A stretch of DNA of 64,000 nt from Leptospira saintgironsiae (GCF_002811765.1 NZ_NPDR01000002.1:495328-559327), one strand, 5' to 3'. Positions 8,939 to 19,296 are shown, counted from the stretch's first letter. Notes: a model not told the origin generated them from the sequence alone. A program made the numbers and translations.

Positions 8939-9626
8939 CTTGGTTGATTTCCTTACTTCTAATGGTTACGTAATCGTCGGTGAAAGGGATTTCTACCCTA
9001 GCGATAGTTTCTCCGGCGTTTGTTTGGATCCTGAAAAGTTTTGGATCAATATTCTCACTTTTGAGAAGGATCATGATAAGAGCGATCCCTAGACCTGCTC
9101 CCTCTGTATTGTCCATATTATCCATATAGAACTCGGCGATATCATTATATTCCATCGCCTTTTTCATTTTCTCCCTCATACGAGATTCTTCGATCTCGAT
9201 CACAGGAGTATTATTAACTACTTCGACTACCAAACCTTCCGGAGCATAAGTTACCGAAATTTTGACAAAAACGCCTCTGGCAAGACAACGCTTCCCGTAT
9301 TCGTCGGCCATTTTTTCGGAGAAGTTCTGTTTGAATTGGGCCAGACCCTGGTCATAATGATCCAGATTTCGGATATCCAAACCTAGGTCTTCGAAGAAAA
9401 CCCTCTTTTGGTTGGCCTTTACCCCGTTGATCGCCATTTCTTTGGTGATCGTATACAACATCTCGATGTATCTTGTTTGGCCCAATTTTTCCAGAACTTC
9501 TGTTAGAATACGCAGAACGTATTTTTCTAATTTGGAATTCATTCTGGAAGATTGAACGGAGATGCGGGAGCGGTTGAGGATGTAGTCTGAGAGCTGGGCG
9601 TCTAAATCTTTGAAACTTTTTGCCAT
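8922..9626 (-). CDS. HATPase-fold protein (histidine-kinase-like ATPase)
   Basis: A 234-residue soluble protein with GHKL/HATPase features: an N-box-like helix ([15 protein letters not shown], Asn replaced by Ala-Ile-Asn spacing typical of divergent members), a GVFVKISV strand region, and a G-box ([14 protein letters not shown]) near residues 175-190. No dimerisation/phosphoacceptor domain or receiver is present, so it is not a complete histidine kinase. It may be an anti-sigma-type or sensor ATPase. It is the first gene of a two-gene unit with the FabG-like SDR. Its function is unknown. Confidence 0.65.
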   Translation of the reverse strand: MAKSFKDLDAQLSDYILNRSRISVQSSRMNSKLEKYVLRILTEVLEKLGQTRYIEMLYTITKEMAINGVKANQKRVFFEDLGLDIRNLDHYDQGLAQFKQNFSEKMADEYGKRCLARGVFVKISVTYAPEGLVVEVVNNTPVIEIEESRMREKMKKAMEYNDIAEFYMDNMDNTEGAGLGIALIMILLKSENIDPKLFRIQTNAGETIARVEIPFTDDYVTIRSKEINQVGNHK

Positions 9627-10027
9627 GCTCGTTCAGTCCTCTGCGGGAGTAAAATCGATACCCAGTGTTTCCCCTAGGACGATTCATGCAATCAAAAATC
9701 AGAGGATCCCAGATCTCAAAAAGGATACAAACTCCAAGGTTTGGCCGCGTCCGATCCGGACTAAAGCCGACTCGGACCAAGCTCTCACCTCCAGTCAAAA
9801 AATCACATGCGCGATTTTTTGACTACGGCTCGATCTTTCGCGGGTAGTAATAGGAAATTTAAAGTTTACTAACTGATCCAACCCTACTCAATGTGATCAA
9901 ATTTTTATCATGTTATTATAAAGAGATTATCCTCTATAATTTTTAAAAATTAGAATATTATTTATAATTAAAATTATAGATTTGAGATTGTCGATTTTCT
10001 AAAATAAAACGAAAAGGAAACAAAACA
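9627..10027. other. intergenic region with a long perfect hairpin
   Basis: A 401-base gap between two divergent genes. Short open frames on both strands lack ribosome sites and protein-like composition. The notable element is the 12-bp inverted repeat at 9793-9824. The part nearest the SGNH hydrolase gene is AT-rich with an AAAAGGAAA ribosome site before its ATG. Confidence 0.55.
9793..9824. repeat. 12-bp perfect inverted repeat
   Basis: AGTCAAAAAATC and GATTTTTTGACT are perfectly complementary with an 8-base loop (ACATGCGC). It lies about 170 bases upstream of the ATPase-fold gene and 200 bases upstream of the SGNH gene. It could be an operator, an RNA hairpin in the minus-strand leader, or a terminator. 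No T-run follows on either strand. Confidence 0.6.
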
Positions 10028-11011
10028 ATGAAACTTGCAAAATTAATTCTTCGGTTGCTTCCACTCTTTCTCATCCTTAACGGTTTGGAACTTACTGCGC
10101 AGCCTGCTCCGTATAAATTGGTAAATCCGGTACGTATACGGCCATTCGGCGATTCCATTACATATGGGGTTCAATTTGCTGCTGGTTTCCCATTTTGCCC
10201 AGTTCCGGCTATCGGACAATATATTTGCTCTCCGCCAATTGCAATTGGAGGAGGTTATCGGGGATGGATGGCTTTATTTTCTTTTGAAGGAGATGGTATC
10301 ATATTCACAACAGAAGGATACCAAGCGGGAGGATCAAATACAAGCCAATGGATCTCCAATACGCAGACGCATGATGGATATCCGGGTTGGACAAATGAAA
10401 AATTGATGCCGATTGCAGGTTTACCTAGCTTTTCGGATATCACGTTAGTCCATTCGGGTACGAATGATATGTGGCAGATCTTAAAGATCCAGAATCCAAC
10501 GGATGCTCAGATCGATCAAGTGGCGTCTTCGGCAGGAGCGAGTCTCTTTCAGTTACTCAATCAGTTGCTTGCAAATAATCCAAAGGCTTACGTGTTCGTT
10601 GCCAAAATAATCCAGGTTTCGGCGCCTCAGGCTCCATATAATTCATTCGATTATAATACGGTAAATAAAGTTATCTTTAAGTATAATAATTACATTTCAA
10701 ATAACTGGATTAATGTGCCGCCTGCGAACAGGGCAAGAATGGCGCTTGTAGATATGTCCCAAGTTTTACAACAAGGACCCGATTATTCCGGGGATGGAGT
10801 CCATCCGAGTGGACTAGGTTATATGAAGATAGCTTGCACATGGATCCAAGCCATTAAAGGACAACAACCTAACCCTCAAGCACCTTGTTCTGGGATCACA
10901 GATTTAAGTGCGGTCCAAAAAATGACCCCATCAAAAAGTGAAGCGAAACAGATGACTCTTCCAAAAGAACAGTTTCAGAAATTGTTTCAAGGAAAGCCGC
11001 GATCTAATTGA
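10028..11011 (+). CDS. secreted SGNH/GDSL hydrolase
   Basis: A 327-residue protein with a signal peptide (hydrophobic residues about 5-24, possible cleavage near TAQ-PA). The SGNH fold is shown by GDSITYG (block I, Ser at 42), GTND at 144-147 (block III) and DGVHP near 256-260 (block V, Asp256 and His259). Such enzymes are esterases acting on acylated sugars or lipids; the substrate is not evident. Extra cysteine-containing loops (FCPVP, YICSPP) follow block I. It stands alone, with a gap on each side. Confidence 0.85.
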   Translation: MKLAKLILRLLPLFLILNGLELTAQPAPYKLVNPVRIRPFGDSITYGVQFAAGFPFCPVPAIGQYICSPPIAIGGGYRGWMALFSFEGDGIIFTTEGYQAGGSNTSQWISNTQTHDGYPGWTNEKLMPIAGLPSFSDITLVHSGTNDMWQILKIQNPTDAQIDQVASSAGASLFQLLNQLLANNPKAYVFVAKIIQVSAPQAPYNSFDYNTVNKVIFKYNNYISNNWINVPPANRARMALVDMSQVLQQGPDYSGDGVHPSGLGYMKIACTWIQAIKGQQPNPQAPCSGITDLSAVQKMTPSKSEAKQMTLPKEQFQKLFQGKPRSN

Positions 11012-11125
11012 GATGACTTTTTCTTCTCTTCCATTTTGGCGAAAAAAATAAAATACTATACAAAAAAATAGTTTACAAAAGTATATAATCATACGAATAG
11101 TATTCTGTAGCTAAGAGGAAAAACC

Positions 11126-12832
11126 ATGCTTCAGACAATTAGTATTCGAGATTTTGCATTAATTGAATCAGCCCAAATCGACTTAAGAGGGGGCTTAACT
11201 GCGATTACGGGAGAGACCGGTTCTGGAAAATCTCTCTTACTAGATGCTCTTTCTTCCTTACTCGGGGGAAAGAGCAGTACTATGGATATCCGAACAGGCT
11301 CGGACAAGTATTGTCTAGAAGCTGAGTTCGATATTTCCCAAAATCCAGGCGCCATAACCTGGATGCGGGAACATGGCTTTCCTCTAAGCGGTTCTGCGAT
11401 CGTGATTCGAAAAGAATTCACCCGGGACGGAAAAACAAAAATCCAGATCAATCATTCACTTTCTTCCGCTCAGGTACTTCGTGGTTTAGGAGAGATCCTA
11501 TCCGAAGTTCATAACCAAAATGATCAAATTCTACTTTTGGATAAAGCTCAACAATTGGATATCTTGGATGGTTTTGCAGGTTTGCATACACTTCGAGGAG
11601 AAGTGAAAGAAGGATTTTTAACCTATAAAAGTCTCAAAAAAAGGTTAGAGGAATTAGAATTATCTCATGCAGACAGAAACCGTAAAAAAGAGATACTTCA
11701 GTACCAGATAGAAGAGATCCATACTGCTAATTTTAAATTGGGAGAAGAGGAGGAACTCAGTAAAGAAGAGAACCTACTCGTTCATGGAGAAAAACTCGCA
11801 GAGAACCTGGATATAATCACCGGTTACTTGCATGAAAGTGAATCTTCTGTTTTAGGTATTTTCCCCAAGGTACTTGCCGCTTCTGATAAGATTAAAGTTT
11901 TGAACGAATCATTAAACGAAATGGATTCCGCGCTTAAGGAAGCATATGTAACGATCCGCGAGATTAATACTACTGCCCAGGACCAAAAGGAAGAGGTATT
12001 CTTCTCTCCCGAAAGGTTATCTCATGTGCAGTCCAGACTAGACCTGATCCAAAAGCTTAAGAAAAAATACGGAAATTCAATTTCTGAAATTTTAGAAACA
12101 AAGAAAAAGGCGGAAGATGAACTTTCTGCCTTAGAACAGAACTTAGATTCTAAAACTTCTCTAGAAAAAGAAAAGAAAAGGGCAGCAGATAAGCTAACCC
12201 AAGCATGTTTGCAACTTTCTAAATCTAGACGAGAAGTATTAAACAAATTCGAATCCAAACTCAAATCAGAACTAGAAGTTCTTGGAATGAAGGGCGCCGG
12301 ACTACAGGTAGTACTTCGTTGGGAAACAAGTCCTGAAGGAGAAGTGGAAGCCCAAGGAAAATCATATGTGGTAAACGAATTCGGATTGGACCAGGCGGAA
12401 TTCTATTTCAGTCCGAACCCTGGAGAAAAGCCAAGACCTCTGCGCAAAATTGCTTCTGGAGGAGAGATTTCCAGAGTAATGTTGGCCATCAAAAGTGTGC
12501 TTGGTTCCAATTTTGACGGAAAAGTTTTAGTTTTTGATGAGATTGACTCTGGTCTGGGTGGAGAGATCGCTTCTGACGTAGCAAAAAAACTCAGAACCCT
12601 TTCTAAAACTCACCAAATCATATTGGTCACACATTTACAGCAGATTGCTGCAGCTGCAGATCATCATCTTCTCGTAAGTAAACGACTCAAAGAGGGAAGA
12701 ACTGTCTCCGAAACTGAATTCTTAGGAATGGAGGAGAGAACTATGGAACTTGCGAGAATGATTGCGGGTCAAAATATCTCCAAAGGCGCTCTCCATCACG
12801 CAAAGGAATTGCTCAAAAAGAAGGCGGTATAA
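11126..12832 (+). CDS. recN: DNA repair ATPase RecN
   Basis: RecN is an SMC-like ATPase acting in double-strand-break repair. The 568-residue protein has the N-terminal Walker A GETGSGKS, a long central coiled coil (about residues 150-380), the signature region [13 protein letters not shown] and the Walker [14 protein letters not shown] near the C-terminus. The length matches the family. The ATG at 11126 follows AAGAGGAAA. I see no TTTG-N5-CAAA type LexA site upstream. An 8-bp inverted repeat AATACTAT/ATAGTATT (11052-11059 and 11097-11104) lies just before the gene. Confidence 0.96.
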   Translation: MLQTISIRDFALIESAQIDLRGGLTAITGETGSGKSLLLDALSSLLGGKSSTMDIRTGSDKYCLEAEFDISQNPGAITWMREHGFPLSGSAIVIRKEFTRDGKTKIQINHSLSSAQVLRGLGEILSEVHNQNDQILLLDKAQQLDILDGFAGLHTLRGEVKEGFLTYKSLKKRLEELELSHADRNRKKEILQYQIEEIHTANFKLGEEEELSKEENLLVHGEKLAENLDIITGYLHESESSVLGIFPKVLAASDKIKVLNESLNEMDSALKEAYVTIREINTTAQDQKEEVFFSPERLSHVQSRLDLIQKLKKKYGNSISEILETKKKAEDELSALEQNLDSKTSLEKEKKRAADKLTQACLQLSKSRREVLNKFESKLKSELEVLGMKGAGLQVVLRWETSPEGEVEAQGKSYVVNEFGLDQAEFYFSPNPGEKPRPLRKIASGGEISRVMLAIKSVLGSNFDGKVLVFDEIDSGLGGEIASDVAKKLRTLSKTHQIILVTHLQQIAAAADHHLLVSKRLKEGRTVSETEFLGMEERTMELARMIAGQNISKGALHHAKELLKKKAV

Positions 12833-12850
12833 TTCGTCTTCTCAATTTCG

Positions 12851-12900
12851 CTTTTTACCGGGGCAGAATCTGCTTTCGGTAAAAAGGAAAACTTCCTTTT
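12851..12900 (+). promoter_or_regulatory. two overlapping, mutually exclusive hairpins
   Basis: Hairpin A pairs CTTTTTACCG (12851-12860) with CGGTAAAAAG (12877-12886), with a nested GCAGA-A-TCTGC stem inside. Hairpin B pairs AAAAGGAA (12882-12889) with TTCCTTTT (12893-12900) and resembles a terminator. They share 12882-12886, so only one can form. The pair lies between recN and the exbB-like gene. It may simply be the recN terminator, or it may be an attenuator-like switch. Confidence 0.55.
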
Positions 12901-12963
12901 AAAAATCGTTTGGCAGGGACAGCCGAGTTGTAAACCCTACTCCTTGGAGAACCTCAAGCCGAT

Positions 12964-13569
12964 ATGATTCTTGCCAAAACAGATTCTTTGGTTTCCATTA
13001 TTCCGCCGGAAACTGTACCTATTCTGATCCTTCTAGTTTCTATAGTTGGATTTACAATAATCATAGAAAGGTTGATTTTCTTCTCTCGTTGGAAAGCGAT
13101 TACTCCTGATGATTGGAGAAGGGTAAAAGATCTACTTAGAGAGAAAAACTATGACTCTGCTTCCGACCTAATGAGAAGCTTGAGCCAAGGACCAGTCTCC
13201 CAGGTTTTACAAGCAGGTATAACCCAGTTTAAGAGAAATGCATCTTCCGTAGATGATGAGATTATAACCCAAGGATTAAACCAGATCCAAAGGATGGAAA
13301 AATTCCTTTCTCCGTTAGCTACAATTGCAACCATTTCTCCACTTTTAGGAGTATTGGGAACTGTTCTTGGGATCATTCGCTCTTTTGCAGAAGGTTCAGG
13401 AACAAGAGGAGCGGAAGTAGGTATCAGTGAGGCATTGATCACTACAGCTATGGGACTCGCGGTTGCGATCCCTGCTTATATTTTCCATAACTTCTTCCAA
13501 AAGAAAAAAGAAGACGCGATTTCCGAAATGGAAAGTCTTTCTGAGCAGGCTCTTAGGTTTTTAAAATAA
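12964..13569 (+). CDS. ExbB/TolQ/MotA-family proton channel
   Basis: A 201-residue inner-membrane protein with three transmembrane segments: residues about 17-37, a second in [18 protein letters not shown], and a third in [18 protein letters not shown]. The GVLGTVLGI segment is diagnostic of ExbB/TolQ. Together with the ExbD-like partner 1 base downstream it would form a proton-driven motor that energises an outer-membrane or envelope process. No TonB or TolA gene is adjacent. BamA follows instead, so the target cannot be stated. Confidence 0.9.
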   Translation: MILAKTDSLVSIIPPETVPILILLVSIVGFTIIIERLIFFSRWKAITPDDWRRVKDLLREKNYDSASDLMRSLSQGPVSQVLQAGITQFKRNASSVDDEIITQGLNQIQRMEKFLSPLATIATISPLLGVLGTVLGIIRSFAEGSGTRGAEVGISEALITTAMGLAVAIPAYIFHNFFQKKKEDAISEMESLSEQALRFLK

Positions 13570-13570
13570 A

Positions 13571-14038
13571 ATGAAATTTAAAAAGTGGAATCGGGGAGAA
13601 AGCGGAAGTTTTAGGGCAGGCCAGATTGAGCTTGCTCCTATGATCGACGTTATCTGCTTCATCGTAATTTATTTTTTGATGAACGCGACCTTGGAAAAAT
13701 CCACTGTCGTAAAAATAGAACTTCCTAGATCTTCCAGCACTGCTCAGGAAAAGAAAAAGGATGAATTGGTAATCACTGTCAATAAGGACGGAAAAATTTT
13801 CCTAGATAAAGACACTGAACCTGTACCTTTGGAAAAGCTGACTGAAAAGATAAAATTATTCAATGGCCAAAACCAGGGCGACGACAAAGACAAAAAAGAA
13901 CAGAGTAAAAATCGGGTGATTATCAGAGGCGATGGTGGAGCGAATTACCAAACCATCGTAAAGGTGATCGATAAAGTGAACGAAGCCGGAGTAACAAGAT
14001 TTAATCTTGCGATGGTTCGTCAACCGGGAGGTCAGTGA
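13571..14038 (+). CDS. ExbD/TolR-family motor protein
   Basis: A 155-residue protein with a short cytoplasmic N-terminus, one transmembrane segment ([17 protein letters not shown]) carrying the conserved proton-binding Asp (residue 26), and a periplasmic ExbD/TolR domain. A charged [11 protein letters not shown] stretch sits in the middle of that domain and is longer than usual. It starts one base after the ExbB stop (TAA-A-ATG), so translation is coupled. Confidence 0.9.
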   Translation: MKFKKWNRGESGSFRAGQIELAPMIDVICFIVIYFLMNATLEKSTVVKIELPRSSSTAQEKKKDELVITVNKDGKIFLDKDTEPVPLEKLTEKIKLFNGQNQGDDKDKKEQSKNRVIIRGDGGANYQTIVKVIDKVNEAGVTRFNLAMVRQPGGQ

Positions 14039-14126
14039 TCCGCTCAGGTGGATCTAAAGACTTATTTCGAGAAGGGAAAAACCGTCTCGATTTTAAATAA
14101 AGCCTTAAGGCGATTTCAAAAGACTC

Positions 14127-17024
14127 TTGAAACGAAAAGTATCTATATATAAATCCTTCGCCGTTATTTTTGTAAGCGGATTCTTTTTTTACTCCGGCGA
14201 GATCTCTCAACTTTTCTCCAAAAAAAGCGATTATTTCGGAAAGATCGTTAGAGAAATAAAATTTAACGGAAATAAAAACACATCCGACTCGGATATCAGT
14301 GGCCTTTTGGAATTGAGAACAGGTAAACTTCTCACCAAAGGGATCATAGACCGTGACTTAAAAGCATTATTCGCTTCCGGGTTCTTCTACTTTATAGATA
14401 TCAAAGCAGAAGAAGTGGAAGGTGGTGTCCGGGTCATTTTTGATCTGAGAGAAAGACCTAGAGTTAAGGAAGTTGAATTTGTCGGAGCAGACGAAGTTTT
14501 TCCTGCGGATCTCCGAGATAAAATGCCGCTCAAAGATAACGAGGTGATCACTCCCCAAAAGGTCACCAAATCCAGAGATGTTATATTACAAAAATATAAA
14601 GATGAAGGATTCTTCCTTGCCTATGTAAAAGTGGAGCTTGGAAAGCCTGACCCAAAAACAAACTTAGTAAAGGTCCGCTTCATCATTGACGAGGGAGAAG
14701 AGATCCCAGTCGCTAAGATCAATATTTACGGAAACGAAACCATCGAAACTTCAGAGATCCTAGGGCTCATGGAGTTAAAAGAAGAAGGTTTGTTCGAAGG
14801 TGGTAACTTCAAAGAAAGTTCCTTCGAGAAAGATAAGGAAGTCATCCAAGCTTATTTAAGAAGTAAAGGATACTTAGATTCAGAGTTGATCCGAGAAGGT
14901 ACCAACTGGGAAATCCATTGGGATAATCCCGAAAAGAAAAACAGAAGGGTAATCATAGTCAATATCAAACTTTATGAAGGGCAGGTGTATTATTTTAACG
15001 GATACACAGTTGCTCATGATATGACGACAGATGGAGACGGAAGACCTATATTCTTAAATAAGGAAAATAACCCTCCTGAGACTCCTAAGGATAAATTAAA
15101 ACCTCTATTCACTGTCCCAGAAGTCGAAAAATCTTTGGATTATAGTTCTAAAGACGCGGGAGAAATTTTCGACGAGACCGTTTTCTCTAGAGATAGAGCT
15201 ACAGTAAACGAACTTTACGGTTCTAAGGGGCATATTTTTGCTCAGGTAATTCCAAGAAGAAAGATCGTTTCTTTGGATTCCGAAAGTTTAGAATATTATG
15301 AAAATTGCGCCTCCAGAAAAACCGAGGTAGAAAAGAAATCCTGCGAAGAGGAATATAAACAATTAAATATCCGTAAATTAAGGGAAATTTATAGAGATAG
15401 TCCTGAGCTGAGAGGGCGTAAATTCGTTCATGTGGACTTTACTATCCGCGAGAATAACCTGGCTCAGATCGAAAACGTAATCATTAAGGGAAATAAGAAA
15501 ACCCAGGATAAGGTAATTCGCCGAGAGTTACTCTTTAAATCGGGAGACTTATTCGATTCTACTTTAGTAAACCGCTCCAGGGAAAGGATCTTCAACCTAG
15601 GTTACTTCAAAGAAGTAAACTTTAATATGAGACCTGGTTCGGATGACACCAAGATGAACCTAGTCATCGAAGTATTAGAACAACCGACTGGAACGGTTTC
15701 CATGGGTGGTGGTTATGGAACAATTACTGGATTTACGATCTTTACCGAGATAGGTGAAAACAACCTGAACGGAACAGGACAAAAAGTTTCGGGACGTTTG
15801 GAGTTTGGACCGTATCGTAGATCCTTCCAGATCTCTTGGACAGAACCTTGGATGTATGATACTCCTTGGTCTCTTTCGCTTTCCATGTTCTATTTTTCAA
15901 GAACCATATTCTTAGGTTCTACTTCAACGATCTCTATTTCAGATAGTACAACCTCTCCAACTGTTGAGAATGCTACTTATGATAATAACGGTTTGGGGGT
16001 CACCATGGGAGTGGCTCACAGGCTTGGGACCAACTGGACTCACTTCCATAGATATACTCCTGCGTTTTATTCTTATTCCAACCCGACTGCACTCGTATCA
16101 GACGCGGTTCTGGCTAACGTAAGAAGAGGATGGCAATTCCGTTCTCAGGTCACAAACGGCCTCGCGTATGATATCCGAGACAACGTCTTTGCTCCTACTC
16201 GTGGTTATGATCTACTCTTCCAGGTAGATAACGTTGGACAGTATTTGGGGGGATCTTCTCACTTCGACCAATATAGGATCTTAGCAGAATATTATCATAC
16301 TTGGTTTGACTTTACATTTGGTGGTTTGATCCGTAACAACGCTCTTCGTAGATGGAGAGTCGTTCAAGAATTCAGGACTTCTGATACTTTTATTTTCCAA
16401 AGAGCTCCTATGGGAGGATCTCGTAACCAAGACCCTGTTCAGGATCCTTATATTCGTCCTCAGGATTTGCTCATCATAGGTGGTTACGAATCCTTAAGAG
16501 GTTGGTATTATAACGACCAAAAGTATCCAGTAGAATGGAGAGACGGTGCGCAACATCGTATTCTTTTCGATACTGAGATTCGGATTCCGATAGAGCCAAG
16601 CTTACTCTGGCTTGTGGTCTTCTTGGACGGAGGAGCACTTTACGAGCAGGTAAACCGCGCTACAGGAACGAAAAAAGATTATTTCGAATCTTATGATAAG
16701 AATAAGGCCGATCAAATTGCCGCAAACCCAATCGGCTGGTACATCCAAAACAATTTCAATTTACAGAATGGACGTAAAGCAGACGTAACCTACGATGAAT
16801 TGAATAACCCTGGAAGATTGATCTTATCAGCCGACAACGTCGCAATGGATAGAATGAGATATTCATGGGGTGTGGGTTTGAGGGTTCAGATCCCTGTTCT
16901 TCCTTTACGTATCTACTTTGCTCAAAAGTTAAAACCTACAGGAAATTTCTGGGCACCTTTCGAAAGATATGAATCGGACAACGCATTCCAATTCGTATTT
17001 GGTATCGGCGATTACAGATTCTAA
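14127..17024 (+). CDS. bamA: outer membrane protein assembly factor BamA (Omp85)
   Basis: BamA inserts beta-barrel proteins into the outer membrane. The 965-residue protein starts at TTG (14127), has an N-terminal signal-like segment (about residues 8-25), POTRA repeats to about residue 515 and a C-terminal barrel from about 520 ending in an aromatic residue (GDYRF). It is about 150 residues longer than E. coli BamA. The extra length falls mainly in the fourth POTRA (about residues 290-435), which includes a charged insert with two cysteines (ENCASRKTEVEKKSCEEE). It follows the exbB/exbD-like pair by 88 bases and precedes pcrA. Confidence 0.92.
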   Translation: MKRKVSIYKSFAVIFVSGFFFYSGEISQLFSKKSDYFGKIVREIKFNGNKNTSDSDISGLLELRTGKLLTKGIIDRDLKALFASGFFYFIDIKAEEVEGGVRVIFDLRERPRVKEVEFVGADEVFPADLRDKMPLKDNEVITPQKVTKSRDVILQKYKDEGFFLAYVKVELGKPDPKTNLVKVRFIIDEGEEIPVAKINIYGNETIETSEILGLMELKEEGLFEGGNFKESSFEKDKEVIQAYLRSKGYLDSELIREGTNWEIHWDNPEKKNRRVIIVNIKLYEGQVYYFNGYTVAHDMTTDGDGRPIFLNKENNPPETPKDKLKPLFTVPEVEKSLDYSSKDAGEIFDETVFSRDRATVNELYGSKGHIFAQVIPRRKIVSLDSESLEYYENCASRKTEVEKKSCEEEYKQLNIRKLREIYRDSPELRGRKFVHVDFTIRENNLAQIENVIIKGNKKTQDKVIRRELLFKSGDLFDSTLVNRSRERIFNLGYFKEVNFNMRPGSDDTKMNLVIEVLEQPTGTVSMGGGYGTITGFTIFTEIGENNLNGTGQKVSGRLEFGPYRRSFQISWTEPWMYDTPWSLSLSMFYFSRTIFLGSTSTISISDSTTSPTVENATYDNNGLGVTMGVAHRLGTNWTHFHRYTPAFYSYSNPTALVSDAVLANVRRGWQFRSQVTNGLAYDIRDNVFAPTRGYDLLFQVDNVGQYLGGSSHFDQYRILAEYYHTWFDFTFGGLIRNNALRRWRVVQEFRTSDTFIFQRAPMGGSRNQDPVQDPYIRPQDLLIIGGYESLRGWYYNDQKYPVEWRDGAQHRILFDTEIRIPIEPSLLWLVVFLDGGALYEQVNRATGTKKDYFESYDKNKADQIAANPIGWYIQNNFNLQNGRKADVTYDELNNPGRLILSADNVAMDRMRYSWGVGLRVQIPVLPLRIYFAQKLKPTGNFWAPFERYESDNAFQFVFGIGDYRF

Positions 17025-17036
17025 GGAGTTTTTGCT

Positions 17037-19238
17037 TTGTCAGTTGATCTAGTACAAGGCTTGAATGATCCACAAAAAGCCGCAGTCGAAAGATTGGAAG
17101 GCCCTGTTTTAATATTAGCGGGTGCGGGTTCCGGAAAAACCAGAGTAATCACTCATAGGATCGCAAACCTGATCCTGAACAAACGAACTGATTCAATATG
17201 CGCACTCACTTTTACCAATAAGGCCGCTGCAGAAATGTTGGAAAGAGTCGGTAAACTTGTACCTTCTATTCCTTGGAATGTGCAGATCAAAACATTTCAC
17301 TCTCTTTGTTTATATATATTAAGAAAAGAAACATCCTATCTTGGAATGCCTTCAGGATTTACAGTTTATGATTCTGTATTACAGGAATCCTTAATTAAAC
17401 AGGTGATCAAGGATTTGCATGAAGATCCTAAGCAGTATAAACCTTCTTCTTTGACTGGGATCTTCTCTTCTTGGAAGGACGGACTTTCCGATTCAGATTT
17501 TTATATCAGGAAAGAAAATTTTTCCCATAGATCTCAGATGATCTCAAACATCTATGAAGAATATGAAAAACGTAAGAAAAAAAACCAGGCATTAGATTTC
17601 GGTGACCTGATCCAAAAAACTGTAGAATTATTTAGAGAGAATCCTGGAGTCCTAAAATCTTACCAAGATAGATGGAATTATATCATGGTAGATGAGTATC
17701 AGGATACAAACAAGGCACAATATACATTGGTGCGTCTTCTTTCCGGAGAAAGAGGGAATCTTTGTGTGGTTGGTGATGATGACCAATCTATCTATTCATG
17801 GAGAGGGGCAGATATCACGAATATTCTAAATTTCGAAAGTGATTTTCCAAATGCATATGTCGTAAAACTGGAAGAAAATTACCGTTCCACTTCCAGGATT
17901 ATCCGCGCTGCATCTAAGGTAATCGCAAATAATAGCGGAAGAAAAGAGAAAGAATTATTCACAAATAATGAATTGGGAGAACCTATCGGTGTTTCTCAAT
18001 TCGAAAATGAAACGGAAGAATCTTACGATATAGTAAAAAAAATCAGGGCAGGTTCCGCGAGAGGCGCCGAATATAAGGATTTTGCGATCTTCTACAGAAC
18101 AAATGCCCAATCCAGATATTTTGAAGAAGGACTTAGATCTTCCGGTATCCCATATAAAATTTTCGGCGGTTTCAGATTTTTTGATAGGGCTGAGATCAAG
18201 GATATGATCGCTTATTTGAACGTTGTCGCAAATCCTATGGATTCCAATTCTTTATTAAGAATTGTGAATACACCTCCTCGCGGAATAGGTGAGGCTAGTA
18301 TAGAAAAGATACGTAAATTCTCCTTGGACCAAGGAATTTCTTTTCTGGAGGCTATTGGCCATTCCGATCTACCTTTAAAAAAAGCAAGTTTAGGAAAAGC
18401 TAAAGAACTATATCATTTATTCGATGATCTGATCGATCGAAAAGAAAAGGGTGAGTTACCTTCTAAGATCGCACTCGAGATCGTAGGAAGATCCGGTTGG
18501 ATCGATTATATGGAAAGAGACGTCCATGATGAAGAAGCGATCTCTAAAGTTGAGAACGTCCGAGAATTTGTGAACTCAATCGAAGAATATGAATCCAGAG
18601 AAGAAACTCCTAATCTAGAAGAATATTTGAACCAGATCAGCCTTCTTACATCTGAGGAGGATACCGCTCAGCTTACGGACTATGTTCATCTTATGACTGT
18701 TCACAATGCAAAAGGACTGGAATTCCCTACGGTATTTCTGACAGGTTTGGAAGAGGGGACCTTCCCCCATTCCATGAGCCTTGAGGAACCAAATGGTGAG
18801 GAAGAAGAAAGAAGACTTTTTTACGTAGCATTGACCCGAGCCAGAGTGAAATTATACCTGAGTTATTCCAGAACCTCTCGTAAATTCGGAAAAGTAGAAG
18901 ATAGGATCCCTTCCAGATTCCTTCCAGAAATTCCGACAGAATGTTTTGGAGAAGAAGGTATTCTTGCCCAAAAAGGAGTTCGTCGACCGGTAGGACCGCC
19001 GTCTGCTTCTTCTGGAGCTTATAAAATCCCGGAAACCCCTCGGGAAAGAGAAGATTCCTCCAAACCTTTAGGAGAAGAGTCAGATATCCGGGAAGGCGAT
19101 AGGGTCAAACATGCCCAATTTGGCCTTGGACAGGTGATTTCTGTCCAGGGGACAGGTAAAAACCGGAAGGTAAAAATCAAGTTCGGGGGGCTGGAGAAGA
19201 ACTTTTTCCTTGCCTATACCCCCTTAGAGAAATTATAA
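17037..19238 (+). CDS. pcrA: ATP-dependent DNA helicase PcrA/UvrD
   Basis: A superfamily 1A 3'-5' helicase used in excision repair and replication restart. In order: AGAGSGKTRVI (Walker A), TFTNKAAAEM, DEYQDTN, GDDDQSIYSWRGAD, a 2B domain, TVHNAKGLEFPTVF and FYVALTRARVKL. The C-terminal GDRVKHAQFGLGQV is a tudor-like tail typical of PcrA. The start is TTG at 17037 with AAGGAG 8 bases upstream. It follows bamA by 12 bases. Confidence 0.94.
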   Translation: MSVDLVQGLNDPQKAAVERLEGPVLILAGAGSGKTRVITHRIANLILNKRTDSICALTFTNKAAAEMLERVGKLVPSIPWNVQIKTFHSLCLYILRKETSYLGMPSGFTVYDSVLQESLIKQVIKDLHEDPKQYKPSSLTGIFSSWKDGLSDSDFYIRKENFSHRSQMISNIYEEYEKRKKKNQALDFGDLIQKTVELFRENPGVLKSYQDRWNYIMVDEYQDTNKAQYTLVRLLSGERGNLCVVGDDDQSIYSWRGADITNILNFESDFPNAYVVKLEENYRSTSRIIRAASKVIANNSGRKEKELFTNNELGEPIGVSQFENETEESYDIVKKIRAGSARGAEYKDFAIFYRTNAQSRYFEEGLRSSGIPYKIFGGFRFFDRAEIKDMIAYLNVVANPMDSNSLLRIVNTPPRGIGEASIEKIRKFSLDQGISFLEAIGHSDLPLKKASLGKAKELYHLFDDLIDRKEKGELPSKIALEIVGRSGWIDYMERDVHDEEAISKVENVREFVNSIEEYESREETPNLEEYLNQISLLTSEEDTAQLTDYVHLMTVHNAKGLEFPTVFLTGLEEGTFPHSMSLEEPNGEEEERRLFYVALTRARVKLYLSYSRTSRKFGKVEDRIPSRFLPEIPTECFGEEGILAQKGVRRPVGPPSASSGAYKIPETPREREDSSKPLGEESDIREGDRVKHAQFGLGQVISVQGTGKNRKVKIKFGGLEKNFFLAYTPLEKL

Positions 19239-19260
19239 CAAGGGGGAAAGTTCGCCCCCT
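19219..19260 (+). terminator. competing GC hairpins at the pcrA 3' end
   Basis: CCCCCTT (19219-19225) can pair with AAGGGGG (19240-19246). The same AGGGGG (19241-19246) can pair instead with CCCCCT (19255-19260). The first lies over the pcrA stop. No T-run follows on the plus strand, so termination is uncertain. Confidence 0.45.
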
Positions 19261-19296
19261 AAAATACCGATATTATTCACAGGAATAGGAGAAACA

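Noticed and set aside
9352..9847. Open frames across and upstream of the ATPase-fold gene
   Set aside because: They are shadows of the coding strand or lie in the hairpin region, with no start support.
10990..11125. LexA-type SOS box before recN
   Set aside because: No TTTG-N5-CAAA match was found; only the separate split inverted repeat remains.
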